Below, piece after piece: positions 47,277-56,144 of a stretch of 64,000 bases of DNA. Each line of letters starts with the position of its first letter. The stretch's first letter is position 1. Origin of the DNA: Hydrogenophaga intermedia (lineage in GTDB: Bacteria > Pseudomonadota > Gammaproteobacteria > Burkholderiales > Burkholderiaceae_C); contig NZ_CCAE010000008.1 in NCBI RefSeq assembly GCF_000723405.1, positions 1 through 64,000 of the forward strand. The letters are read 5' to 3'. The position numbers were made by a program, and so were the translations under genes. Under the pieces are notes generated by a model. It had not been told where the DNA came from and did not search any database. It saw only the letters and a program-made list of their open reading frames with translations.

Positions 47277-48193
47277 GACGACCTCGTCAGCGAATCGAAC
47301 CAGGTGGTTGCGTCGTCGAGCTGGCTATAGCTCAGGTCGAAGGCCTCGCAGCCGTCGACGAGGTCGGCCAGGCACTCGAAGCCGCGCGGGCCATGCACAT
47401 GGTGGTTGAAGCTGTTGGAGGCCAGCTCCACCAGCGTCTGCGGCTTCGGGCGTGGCACAGCGCGCAAGGCCGCGCCTCTCTCGAAACGCGGAAAGACGAT
47501 CCAGCGTGGCGTGGCCGGCAGCGCCGCCTGGCGCAGGCTGGACTCGTTCACCCGCAGGTGCGCCACCATGCCCTTTAGTGTGTCGTGGGCCACGGGGCCG
47601 AACACCGCGTCCGGCAGGCGCTGGCGCATCAGCGCGATCGACTCGTTCTTGAGGCTGACGGGCCGCGGAGAGGCGCTCAGTTGCCCGCTCGCCGGGTCGA
47701 TCAGCGCGAGCTCGTCCGACATCAGGCGCCAGCCCTGCTGCATGAGCCAGGCGCACAGCGTGCTCTTGCCCGAGCCCGGCGGTGCGGGCAAGAGTACGGC
47801 ACGGCCGTCACGCTCCAGCACGGCCGCGTGCAGCGTGAGCCAGTGGTGGCAATGGCTGGTGACGCACCAGTTCAGGCCCCACTCGAAGAAGGCGAAGGCC
47901 TCGCCACGCGCCAGCGGCGTGAACGGTCGCTGGCCATCGACGTCGAGCTCGCAGCGCAGGCCCGTCCAGCCCAGGCGCGGCAGGATGCTCAGGTGGAAAT
48001 CGCAGAACACCTCGTCATCGCCAAAGTGCTCATGCAGCGCGTACATCCGCTCGATGCCTTCGCGCACCACGGGAATGGGGCTGCGCACGCGCACGGTGAA
48101 GGGCGGCACCGACAGGGCCAGGCCGTCGCTGTTGAGCCGGGCAGACAACTCGGCAGGAGAAAGATCGGCGATGCGCCCGCGAAGCGCGCTCAC
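47273..48193 (-). CDS. HPr-kinase-related protein (HprK-rel-A type)
   Basis: A 306-residue P-loop kinase related to the C-terminal domain of HPr kinase/phosphorylase: strand-loop HHWLTLHAAVLERDGRAVLL, Walker A PAPPGSGKSTLCAWLMQQG (residues about 137-155), then GWRLMSDELALID, which corresponds to the acidic metal-binding strand. The N-terminal 110 residues are a separate domain. Related kinases phosphorylate a serine of lasso peptides. GTG 48193 was chosen because it overlaps the PqqD-like stop as GTGA, like the other junctions of this operon; the longer frame is a shadow. Confidence 0.85.
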   Translation of the reverse strand: MSALRGRIADLSPAELSARLNSDGLALSVPPFTVRVRSPIPVVREGIERMYALHEHFGDDEVFCDFHLSILPRLGWTGLRCELDVDGQRPFTPLARGEAFAFFEWGLNWCVTSHCHHWLTLHAAVLERDGRAVLLPAPPGSGKSTLCAWLMQQGWRLMSDELALIDPASGQLSASPRPVSLKNESIALMRQRLPDAVFGPVAHDTLKGMVAHLRVNESSLRQAALPATPRWIVFPRFERGAALRAVPRPKPQTLVELASNSFNHHVHGPRGFECLADLVDGCEAFDLSYSQLDDATTWFDSLTRSS

Positions 48194-48486
48194 GAAGGTA
48201 TCCGTTCGATGAAGCCCATGTGCTCGAACTGCGCGAGGTGCTGATTCACGCCGTCGATGTCCTCGGGTTCTGGAGCGGCCTGAAGCAGATGCTGCGCGAG
48301 CGCCTCGGCGTCGGCGGGTTGCCCGTCCAGCAAACGTTCGATGAGTTCCGCCGCTACCGGGGACACAGCGCTGAGGCTGCCGTCTGCGGCGTCGTAAACA
48401 ACGCCCCCCTCGGGCCATCGCCGCAAAAGCAGCGCCTGTGCGCGCCGACAGACCCAGGCGAGCCGGCCGCCTGGCTCCAAGGTCAC
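48190..48486 (-). CDS. PqqD-like peptide-recognition protein (HPr-rel-A system)
   Basis: A 98-residue PqqD-fold protein: LLRRWPEGGVVYDAADGSLS, AVSPVAAELIERLLDG and IDGVNQHLAQFEHMGFIERI. PqqD proteins present precursor peptides to modifying enzymes (RiPP recognition elements). GTG 48486 overlaps the upstream stop as GTGA, and the next gene is coupled the same way. It matches, from memory, the family described as the PqqD-like partner of HprK-rel-A. The large upstream extension of the frame is antisense to nothing and lies within the secreted-protein gene, so it was discarded. Confidence 0.8.
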   Translation of the reverse strand: MTLEPGGRLAWVCRRAQALLLRRWPEGGVVYDAADGSLSAVSPVAAELIERLLDGQPADAEALAQHLLQAAPEPEDIDGVNQHLAQFEHMGFIERIPS

Positions 48487-49094
48487 AGAAACGCGGGACC
48501 GTAGACCATGTCGAAGTAGGCCATGGTCTGGCTCAGCGTCCAGGTGGTGCCCGCGAAGGGCTGCCAGACACCCTGGCCGTTCCAGATGGCGCGGCACTGC
48601 GACTGCGTGAGCATCACGCGCGACGGATCGTTCTGATAGGCCTTGGCCGTGAGAAACGCGGCAACGACGTGGCGGGCCAGCGCGGCATTGCCCTGGTTGC
48701 CACCGTTCTCGAGCACCTGCTGCAGGGTCTTGTTGGTGTAAACACCGCCCGGATTCTGGGTGAAGCCCGTTTCCGTCGACAGGAACTTGGTGGTGGTTTT
48801 GTACTTGTTCGGCAAGCCGCCGTCGCGGTTCTTCCAGTAACCGTGCGACTGGCACTCGTAGTCGGTCTTGAGTTCGCGACGCGCGCTCACCTTCATCTGC
48901 GCGGCGCGCAGCGACGAGAAGGTGGAGGGTTTGATGCAGGTGTGGTCGCCGGCGAGCACGGTGTTGCTCTTGAGCGCGGCCAACACGGGCGCGGCGCTCA
49001 GGCCCGCGCGAACCAGGTGCCGGCGCGAGAGACCGGACGCCGGCGCCTCGGCTTCCTGCACGACGACATCTTCAGAATGGTTCATATCGGACAT
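48483..49094 (-). CDS. exported protein with twin-arginine-like leader and SHGYWKN motif
   Basis: The 203-residue protein has an acidic N-terminal extension (HSEDVVVQEAEAPASG), then SRRHLVRAGLSAAPVLAAL, a twin-arginine-like export signal. The mature part has three cysteines and ECQSHGYWKNRDGG, a motif seen in secreted surface proteins, then ETGFTQNPGGVYTNKTLQQV and SQCRAIWNGQGVWQPFAG. The function is unknown. AAGGAGG stands 8 nt before ATG 49094, a strong ribosome site. It is the first gene of the PqqD/HprK/nucleotidyltransferase operon, making it the most obvious candidate substrate. Confidence 0.7.
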   Translation of the reverse strand: MSDMNHSEDVVVQEAEAPASGLSRRHLVRAGLSAAPVLAALKSNTVLAGDHTCIKPSTFSSLRAAQMKVSARRELKTDYECQSHGYWKNRDGGLPNKYKTTTKFLSTETGFTQNPGGVYTNKTLQQVLENGGNQGNAALARHVVAAFLTAKAYQNDPSRVMLTQSQCRAIWNGQGVWQPFAGTTWTLSQTMAYFDMVYGPAFL

Positions 49095-49217
49095 GGGAAC
49101 AACCTCCTTCGGCCTGACTGCCAACCCCGCGAGCTTGGCCGCACACATACGGGGTATTGTAGATCGGTCTGTAGCAAAAAGTAATCGTCTGGACGGCCGG
49201 CGGGCAGGTTTTCGGGC

Positions 49218-50612
49218 TCACTGCGCGCCCTTGCCGGTCAGCACCACTCCGACCGTCTCGAACAGGACCACCAGGTCCAGGAACAGGGAGTGGTTTTTCA
49301 CGTAGTACAGGTCGTACTGCAGCTTCTCGGCGGTGTCTTCCACCGTGGAGCCGTACTGGTACCGCACCTGAGCCCAACCCGTCACGCCCGGCTTGACGCT
49401 GTGGCGCACAGCGTAGAACTGGATTTGCTGGGTCAGTTGGTCGACGAAGAAGCCGCGTTCGGGGCGCGGGCCAACGAGGCTCATGTCGCCCTTGAGCACC
49501 GAGAACAACTGCGGCAACTCGTCCACCCGCAGCTTGCGAATGACTTTGCCCACGCGTGTCACGCGGCTGTCGCCGGCGGTGGCCCAGCGGGGTACGCCGT
49601 CCTTTTCGGCGTCGGTCCGCATGCTGCGGAACTTGACCACGTGGAATGGCCGGTTGCCCAGGCCGATGCGTTCCTGCCGGTACAGCATCGGGCCGGCGCT
49701 CTCGAGCTTGATGGCCAGGGCGGCCACCGCCATGATGGGCAGCGAGATGAGGATCAGCACCGAGGCGCCGAGGATGTCGAACACCCGCTTGATGGTGGTG
49801 CGCACGATGCCCTGGTTGAAGCCGTCGCCGAAGATCAGCCAGCCCGCCGACACGGCGTCCAGGCGGATCTGGCCGAGGTTCTGTTCGTAGAAGGTGGCGA
49901 TGTCGGTGACGCGCACGCCGCCCAGCTTGCAATCGAGCAGCGCGCGCATGGGCATGCTGCCGCCGCGGCGCTCGGTGATGGCCACCACGATTTCATCGAT
50001 GCGCTTGTTCTGCACCAGGTCGGTCAAGGCCAGGTCGGTGGTCACCACCTTGCCCGCCGGCACCTGCTGTTCCTGCTCGTTGGGGCCGGCCAGGTAACCG
50101 CAGAGCTCGGCGTTGGCGCCCGGCATCTCCAGGGCGCGCCCCACGGCCAGCGCGCGCGCGCCCGTGCCGAACACCAGCACCCGGCGCTTGGGAATGGCCT
50201 TGGGCAGGTACTCGCCCACCAGCACCTGGTAGAGCAGCAGCACGGCCGTGACCATCATGATCAGCACCACCGACCAGGTGCGGCCGTAGAACGCTTCCAG
50301 CGGCATCAGCAGCAGCACGGCAACAACGAGCGCCGTGGTCATGCTGAACGACACCAGCGAGCGCGCCAACGCCTGCCGGGTCGACAGGATGGTGCGGCGG
50401 TCGTAGAAGCCGAGGGCGGCGTTGATGGCCAGGAAGCCGAATCCCATCAACAGGCCGCGGGTCGCGCCGCGCGCGATCTGCGCCGAGGTAAGGTCTTCGG
50501 GCTTGGACAACGCGATCAGCGCGCCCACGAACACGCCGGCCACCAGCGTCACGTCGAGCAGGAGCTGTATGAGTGTGTGTCGGTCGAAGTAGTGGTTGAA
50601 GAGTCTGATCAC
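49218..50612 (-). CDS. polyprenyl-phosphate sugar phosphotransferase (EpsB_2/WcaJ-like)
   Basis: The 464-residue enzyme starts exopolysaccharide repeat units by loading a sugar-phosphate onto undecaprenyl phosphate. Four N-terminal membrane helices (LLLDVTLVAGVFVGALIAL and following) and a CoA-binding-like Rossmann domain (RVLVFGTGARALAVGRALEM) precede the C-terminal catalytic domain. The latter is marked by IKRVFDILGASVLILISLP, GPMLYRQERIGLGNRPF, KFRSMRTDAE, RKLRVDELPQLFSVLKGDMS and LVGPRPERGFF. It most resembles the PEP-CTERM-associated EpsB branch, though no exosortase is visible here. Confidence 0.9.
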   Translation of the reverse strand: MIRLFNHYFDRHTLIQLLLDVTLVAGVFVGALIALSKPEDLTSAQIARGATRGLLMGFGFLAINAALGFYDRRTILSTRQALARSLVSFSMTTALVVAVLLLMPLEAFYGRTWSVVLIMMVTAVLLLYQVLVGEYLPKAIPKRRVLVFGTGARALAVGRALEMPGANAELCGYLAGPNEQEQQVPAGKVVTTDLALTDLVQNKRIDEIVVAITERRGGSMPMRALLDCKLGGVRVTDIATFYEQNLGQIRLDAVSAGWLIFGDGFNQGIVRTTIKRVFDILGASVLILISLPIMAVAALAIKLESAGPMLYRQERIGLGNRPFHVVKFRSMRTDAEKDGVPRWATAGDSRVTRVGKVIRKLRVDELPQLFSVLKGDMSLVGPRPERGFFVDQLTQQIQFYAVRHSVKPGVTGWAQVRYQYGSTVEDTAEKLQYDLYYVKNHSLFLDLVVLFETVGVVLTGKGAQ

Positions 50613-50716
50613 GCGAGGTTCTCCGGACGCGGCCAGGTCGGTGTCCTACGGGTACCCCCTAGTGCATCCTGCCCATTCATCCGAGGATAGTGGGCTGGCC
50701 ATGTCAACACAATCGC

Positions 50717-52660
50717 TTACATCCTGCTTTTGTGTGAAGTATTTCGCTCGAACGCCAGACCAAGGCCCAGCGTGATCCACCAGCACCAGGCCACGCGGGG
50801 CACTTCGGTCACGCTGATGAGCATGCCCAGGGCCGCGATGGCGACCACGGCGCACAGCCAGGCGCCCGCCAAAGGCTCTCGGGCCAGCAGGCCCCGCCAG
50901 ACCGAGTGCGTTGTCCAGGCGAGCCAACCCAGCAAGGCCGCCAGTGCGAAGGCGCCGCGCTCGACCAGCACTTCAAGGTAGAGGTTGTCCGCATGCCAGG
51001 GCTCGAAATGGCCCTGCGCGGCGGGCAGCCAGTGGGCCGGCCCCTGCCGGAAATCGGGGTTGAGCAAGCGCTGCCGGCCATGCGGGTCGAGGAGTTCCAG
51101 GCGCTCGATCTCGACCACCGCGCCCGGCGTCAGCACGGACACGGAAAAGAAGCCTTCGCGCCAGCGGGCCAGCGCCGCATCGGGCGCGAGCGAGTCGCCG
51201 AAGAGATCGATCTCGCGCACGACGGGCCCGCGCGCGGTGTCCGTGGCGTGGCGGATGAAGCGCCACTGGCAGCGGCGGTCGTAAAGGAGGTGGCGCTCGC
51301 AAACGCTGACCAACAGCCGCAAACCGGGCTGCGCTTCGTAGGACAGGCGCACGCGCCAGGTGCCGGCTTCGAAGTCGGACAAGCGCTGCACCGCGCCGAA
51401 ACGCAGGCCGTCCAGGCCGGCGTGGCTGGGGCCGTGCAGCCGCATGCGGGGGCCGCCTTCCCCGTCGGCCCATGTCAAACGACCCGGGGTTCCCGAGTCC
51501 GGCCGTTCGCCCATGCGCGCGGGCAGCCGGCCAGCGCCGATGCCCAGCATCAGGTCCGCCCCACCGCCGAGCGTCGAGGCCACCGAGCGCCAGTGGTCGA
51601 AGCGGTGCGTGAAGTCCTGGCCTGAGCGCGCCAGCCGGTTCGCGATGGCCGTGGCACCCAGCACCACCCAGGCCAGTTGAGCCAGCACCACCAGCACCAC
51701 CAACGCGTTGCCCAGGCGCGGCGCGCCCGCGCTTTCGCCGGTCGCCGCGAGCGGCGAGCGGCGGTGCAGGACGTACGCCAGCACCGAACCGATCAACACC
51801 GCGCCATACAGCCCACGCGACTGGGTCGTCAGCACCACGTGGCAGGCCAGCACGAACAGCGCCGCCGCGGCCCACCATGCCCGCGCGGTGCGCGCGCGCA
51901 GCCACCACCAGGCAGCCAAGGGCACGGTCAGACTCAGGTAGGCGTCGATCGCGCCGCCTCCCACATGCATTTCCCAGAACCAGGCCGTGGTGCGATAGCC
52001 CGACCACACGTCCAGCAGGCCCGCGTACAGCAGCCGCTCGGCCACCACCAGCGTACAGACCGTGGCCAGCCCCGCCAGGCTGCCGCGCCACCAGGCGACC
52101 ACCCAGCGCCGCCGGGACGCCGCACCGGCGCCACTTGACCACAGCGGCAGCAGCAGCGCCGCCCAGATCAGCGCTTTACTCGATCGCCAGGTGTTCGCAG
52201 GCGACTGGTAGTCAGCGAAGGGGAACGCGGCCCAGGACGGCCAGGCGCCGCCATCGACCCAGGCCCTGGCACCGCCCACAGCGGCCACCCCCAACAGCGC
52301 GGCCGACAGGGCCAGCACACGGCGGTCGAGCACCCGATCGGCTGCGTCCCGATCGCCTTCTCGCAGGGCGCCAGCGACCCACACACCCCAACTGCCGGCG
52401 GCCACCGCCAGCACCAGAAGGTCGAACTCGTCGAGCATCAGCCAACCCGTGTGCACGGCCTGGCTGGCCCAGGGCAGCACAGCCGGCAGCACATACGCGC
52501 CCCAGAGCGGCCGCCAGGCCGTGAGGGCGATGAGCGCCAGCACCGCCGCGCCCAGCCCCAGGGGCAGGATCGGGTGCGCCCAGGCACCGGCCAGGGCCGC
52601 GACGGCAGCGCTCAGGGCAAGGGCAGCAGCGGCCGGCGTCTTCAAGGCTCTAACGGTCAT
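50717..52660 (-). CDS. O-antigen ligase/polymerase-like membrane protein with extracytoplasmic insert
   Basis: The 647-residue protein has about ten hydrophobic segments in the N-terminal 340 residues, including the Wzy/WaaL-like region LTTQSRGLYGAVLIGSVLAY. A soluble insert of about 230 residues (residues about 350-570, e.g. LSDFEAGTWRVRLSYEAQPG) of beta-sandwich, carbohydrate-binding appearance follows. The end returns to HADNLYLEVLVERGAFALAA, the conserved H..N.YLE..VE.G motif of O-antigen ligases, and two helices. It probably polymerises or transfers the polysaccharide. Start ATG 52660 (MTVRALKTP) or 52669. Confidence 0.78.
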   Translation of the reverse strand: MTVRALKTPAAAALALSAAVAALAGAWAHPILPLGLGAAVLALIALTAWRPLWGAYVLPAVLPWASQAVHTGWLMLDEFDLLVLAVAAGSWGVWVAGALREGDRDAADRVLDRRVLALSAALLGVAAVGGARAWVDGGAWPSWAAFPFADYQSPANTWRSSKALIWAALLLPLWSSGAGAASRRRWVVAWWRGSLAGLATVCTLVVAERLLYAGLLDVWSGYRTTAWFWEMHVGGGAIDAYLSLTVPLAAWWWLRARTARAWWAAAALFVLACHVVLTTQSRGLYGAVLIGSVLAYVLHRRSPLAATGESAGAPRLGNALVVLVVLAQLAWVVLGATAIANRLARSGQDFTHRFDHWRSVASTLGGGADLMLGIGAGRLPARMGERPDSGTPGRLTWADGEGGPRMRLHGPSHAGLDGLRFGAVQRLSDFEAGTWRVRLSYEAQPGLRLLVSVCERHLLYDRRCQWRFIRHATDTARGPVVREIDLFGDSLAPDAALARWREGFFSVSVLTPGAVVEIERLELLDPHGRQRLLNPDFRQGPAHWLPAAQGHFEPWHADNLYLEVLVERGAFALAALLGWLAWTTHSVWRGLLAREPLAGAWLCAVVAIAALGMLISVTEVPRVAWCWWITLGLGLAFERNTSHKSRM

Positions 52661-52951
52661 GAAGACCAAAATGTATCAATTTGAAACAACCGTTTTTCTC
52701 AAGCCGAGGGCTGGCCGTCCCACGGTCTGTCGAGGAGAAACCCGGGCGTTTTCACACGGTTTCGATTTCGCTGGAACTCACATTCTGAATCGATGGCGTC
52801 ATCAATTCGTGAAATGATTCACGCGCCGCCAAAATACCCTACTCGGTGTTCAACGGCGGAACCGCCCTCCCCGTCCCGCTTTTTCCAGAACCTCAGTGGC
52901 CTTCTGTCGGTGTCGTGTGGCCCGACGCAGAGATTGTTTGACCCGTCATCC

Positions 52952-55051
52952 ATGAACACCTACTTTCTCGAGGTTCAGCAGCGCAGGACCATGCTCACGA
53001 CACTTCTCGCCGCCACCTGCCTTGTGGCCGCTTGTGGCGGTGGTGGGGGCGGCGGTGGACTGGTGAGCGACACGCCATCCCAGGTGTCGAGCGACTCGGC
53101 GCCGACGCCGCTGCCCGCGGCCCCCGTTGGTCCCGGCGGCCTGGCTTGCGCCTCGGGGGCCATTACCTGCGTGGAGGTGACATCCGGCAGTGCCCAGAGC
53201 AACGTGCCCATCACCTTCGGCCAACCGTTTCGTGTCGGTGACCTCTCCACCAGCCAGGGCCTGCGCGCGCAGGACAGCGCCGGCAACACCGTACCGTTGC
53301 AGATGGACGAGGTGTCCACCCAACCCAACGGCTCGGTGCGCTTTGCCGTGCTCAGTGCCTCCGTGCCCAGCCTGCCGGCCAACAGCGCACGCATCATCAA
53401 CATCTACCCCGCCGCCAAGACCACGCCCAACGTGTCGCTGCCCGCCGCGCCCGCGTGGAACCTGCAGATCACGGCCCGCCTGTCCGACGGCACCACCCTG
53501 ACGGCCAATCCGCAGGCGCAGTTGCAGCAGCAGATCGCCAATGGCAGTGGCCGCCGCCTGCACGGCCCCGTCGCCAGTGAATTCAACGTGGTGTCGCCGC
53601 TGAACGACCGCCTCACGGCCCGGCTGCACGTTCGCCTCTACAAAACCGGCCAGATCCGCACCGACGTGGTGATGGAGAACAACTGGGCCCTCAAGTCCAG
53701 CCCCGCCAACGTCACCTACTCGCTCACCGTCACCGCCAACGGCCAGACCCTGCTGTCGCAGCCGTCCTTCACTCATTCGAGCAAGGCGCGCTGGCACCGC
53801 GTGGTGTGGAGCGGCGGCAACCCGAACGTGCGTGTGCGCCACCACATGCCCTACTTCCTGGCCAGCCGCGCCACCTGGAACTACAACCTGGGCCTAAGCA
53901 TTCCCGACAGCGTGCTGTCCGAAGAGGCCCGTTCGCTGGCGAACTCCAACACCAATCCCATGGGCACGGCCAAGCTGACGACCGACATGCCCGGCACCGG
54001 CGGACGCGACGAGATCGCCCCGCTGCCGCGCTGGACCGCCCTGTACCTCATCACCCAGGACGACCGCGCCCGCGCCTCCATGCTGGCCAATGCCGACGCC
54101 GCCGCCAGCGCCCCCGTGCACTACCGCGACGAGGCCACGGACCAGCCGATCAGTGTCGTCCGCCACCCCGGCATCGCCTTGCGCTACGGCAACTCCAGCC
54201 CCGCCGTCCCCAACGGAGGCTCCAGCAACTGGACGCCCGACATCGCCCACCAGGGCTCCTACGCCTACATCCCGTACCTGGTCACCGGCGACGCCTTCTA
54301 CCTCGACGAGATGATGTTCTGGGCTGCCTGGAACATCGCCGCCAACGACCCCATCTACCGCGAACGCGACAAGGGCCTTCTCATGCCCGAGCAGGTGCGT
54401 GGCCAGGCGTGGGGGCTTCGCTCCATCGCTGAAGCCGCCTTCGCGGCGCCGGACTCGCACGCCATGAACAGCTACTTCGACACCATGCTGTCGAACAACA
54501 TGGCCTGGTTCCTCAATACCTACGGCCCCGGCCGCTCGGGCAGCCTGTTCTCGCCCATGGGCGCGCTGATCTCGCAATACAACAACAACCAGACGCCCTC
54601 GTACGAATCGGACTTCTTCGCCACGGTGATGGCCTGGCTGGCCGAGAACAACGTGACCAACGCCGCCACCGTGCTCAACAGCGTGGGCCGCATGCAGATC
54701 GACCGCTTCCTGGCCAGCACGCAATCGGCCGGTTTCTGCACCAGCCACGCCGCGGGCTACTGGCTGCAGACCATGAGCGGCGGCAGTTACGTGAACAGCT
54801 GGAGCGAGTTCTTCCGCCTCAACTACGGCTCGGCCAGCTGCGGCAGCACGGCCCTCGCGGGCGACCCGGCCTACCCCGACTGGGCCGGTGGCTACGCGGC
54901 CGTCGCACGCGGCATGCTGGCCGCGGCCAGCAACGCCAACGCCAACAACGCCGCCAGCGCCTACGCGCGCTGGAAGGGCTTCACGCCGCTGCTGGACTCC
55001 GGCGCTCGCGGTTTCTCCAGCGACCCGTCCTACGCGATCGTGCCGCGCTGA
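52952..55051 (+). CDS. lipoprotein with YetA/PcRGLX-like fold, possible polysaccharide lyase or hydrolase
   Basis: A lipoprotein signal (MLTTLLAATCLVAAC, lipobox LVAAC) is followed by a Gly8 run and a Ser/Pro linker. The N-terminal beta domain (NVPITFGQPFRVGDLSTSQG, NTVPLQMDEVSTQPNGSVRF) resembles the N-terminal RIFT barrel of YetA/exo-rhamnogalacturonan lyase proteins. The C-terminal 400 residues look like an alpha/alpha toroid (GSYAYIPYLVTGDAFYLDEM, RGQAWGLRSIAEAAFAA). It may trim the exopolysaccharide. Start ATG 52952 (MNTYFLEVQQRRTML), with 52991 as alternative. Its 3' end overlaps the convergent deacetylase gene by 22 bp. Confidence 0.65.
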   Translation: MNTYFLEVQQRRTMLTTLLAATCLVAACGGGGGGGGLVSDTPSQVSSDSAPTPLPAAPVGPGGLACASGAITCVEVTSGSAQSNVPITFGQPFRVGDLSTSQGLRAQDSAGNTVPLQMDEVSTQPNGSVRFAVLSASVPSLPANSARIINIYPAAKTTPNVSLPAAPAWNLQITARLSDGTTLTANPQAQLQQQIANGSGRRLHGPVASEFNVVSPLNDRLTARLHVRLYKTGQIRTDVVMENNWALKSSPANVTYSLTVTANGQTLLSQPSFTHSSKARWHRVVWSGGNPNVRVRHHMPYFLASRATWNYNLGLSIPDSVLSEEARSLANSNTNPMGTAKLTTDMPGTGGRDEIAPLPRWTALYLITQDDRARASMLANADAAASAPVHYRDEATDQPISVVRHPGIALRYGNSSPAVPNGGSSNWTPDIAHQGSYAYIPYLVTGDAFYLDEMMFWAAWNIAANDPIYRERDKGLLMPEQVRGQAWGLRSIAEAAFAAPDSHAMNSYFDTMLSNNMAWFLNTYGPGRSGSLFSPMGALISQYNNNQTPSYESDFFATVMAWLAENNVTNAATVLNSVGRMQIDRFLASTQSAGFCTSHAAGYWLQTMSGGSYVNSWSEFFRLNYGSASCGSTALAGDPAYPDWAGGYAAVARGMLAAASNANANNAASAYARWKGFTPLLDSGARGFSSDPSYAIVPR

Positions 55052-56118
55052 GGCGAGAGGGCTTCAGGCTGGAGCGGCGCGGCCGGGCTCACCGGCGTGG
55101 CGGCGAGCGCATCGCGCCACAGATCCGTCAGGGTCGAGAACTCGCCGCCCAGCCGATCGCGAAAGTGCGCGCAGACCCGATCAATGCGACGCAGGAACTC
55201 CTGAAGGTCCTGGTCGTTGCGCACGTAGGGCGTGTGTCCCGGAGCCAACGAAGGCGAGTGATAGGTCAGGCTGAAGACCCGCACCCCCTGCGCGTACAAC
55301 GCCTCCATCAGACGGATCTGCGTGTCCGCATCGAAGCCTTCAGGACTCAGGCGCGCACGCCACAGCACGCCCAGCCGGCTCAGCACCGACTGCACGCGAA
55401 CGCGCTGCAGCAGCGGGTTGTCCCACAGCCCCGCGAAGCGCTGCCCGGCCCACCAGGCACGTCCGCCGTAACCCACCGTCAGCGGTACCTCCAGCAGCTC
55501 GCGCGACTCGTTCATGAAGAACGGGTGCATGGACGTACCGAGGAAGTTGGGGCCGTGCACGCGCTCGAAACTGGTGGCGGGCACGAAGCTGCAGTCGATG
55601 CGGTAGCCCAGGCGCTGGATCACGCCCAGCGTGCCGGCCCCGACGCCATAGCGCCCGGCCTTGAAGATGAGGGGCCGCTGCCCGAAGGCCTGAGCCACGG
55701 CGTCCGTGCTCGCCTCCAGCTTCGCGGCCTCCAGTTCTGGCCGCAGGTTGCCGTGGAATGAGTTGTAGTCGTTGACCTCGTCCTCGAACGGTGGCGTCAC
55801 CCAGGGGTGGCAGTGCGTACCGAAGTGCGCTCGGCCCGCATCGACCAGGCGGCGCAGGTAGGCCGCCGCTGGCGCCGAACGCGCCACGGCGTGATCGAGC
55901 ACGTAGGTCGGCACGATGCCGTACTTGTCGAACACCGCGTGCGCGTGGTCCTGCGCCGGAATCGACGCCGTGCCCACTGCGTCGCGGTCGAAGGGTCTGG
56001 ACCAATCGAACTCCTCCTCGGTGTCCACCACCACGAGCAGGATGGGCCGCCCAGACGAGCGTTGTGCAGGCACCGGGCGCCAGTCCGGGTGCGTGATCGG
56101 GCGGTAGCCGGCGACCAT
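55030..56118 (-). CDS. polysaccharide deacetylase family protein
   Basis: A 362-residue NodB-fold protein of the WalW/COG0726 type. The first motif is ILLVVVDTEEEFDWSRPF with the metal-binding Asp, and the H-x3-H motif appears as HFGTHCHPWVTPPF. Further conserved parts are RPLIFKAGRYGVGAGTL and VFSLTYHSPSLAPGHTPY. It probably deacetylates a polysaccharide in the cell envelope, although no signal peptide is evident. The start is ATG 56118. It follows the methyltransferase by 26 bp on the same strand. Confidence 0.85.
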   Translation of the reverse strand: MVAGYRPITHPDWRPVPAQRSSGRPILLVVVDTEEEFDWSRPFDRDAVGTASIPAQDHAHAVFDKYGIVPTYVLDHAVARSAPAAAYLRRLVDAGRAHFGTHCHPWVTPPFEDEVNDYNSFHGNLRPELEAAKLEASTDAVAQAFGQRPLIFKAGRYGVGAGTLGVIQRLGYRIDCSFVPATSFERVHGPNFLGTSMHPFFMNESRELLEVPLTVGYGGRAWWAGQRFAGLWDNPLLQRVRVQSVLSRLGVLWRARLSPEGFDADTQIRLMEALYAQGVRVFSLTYHSPSLAPGHTPYVRNDQDLQEFLRRIDRVCAHFRDRLGGEFSTLTDLWRDALAATPVSPAAPLQPEALSPQRGTIA

Positions 56119-56144
56119 CGTGAGGGCGGCTGGGCGCGGTGGTA

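Noticed and set aside
44282-49094. Complete lasso-peptide cluster
   Set aside because: There is no asparagine-synthetase-like cyclase, no B2-type transglutaminase-like protease and no short precursor gene, so only the tailoring-type proteins are present.
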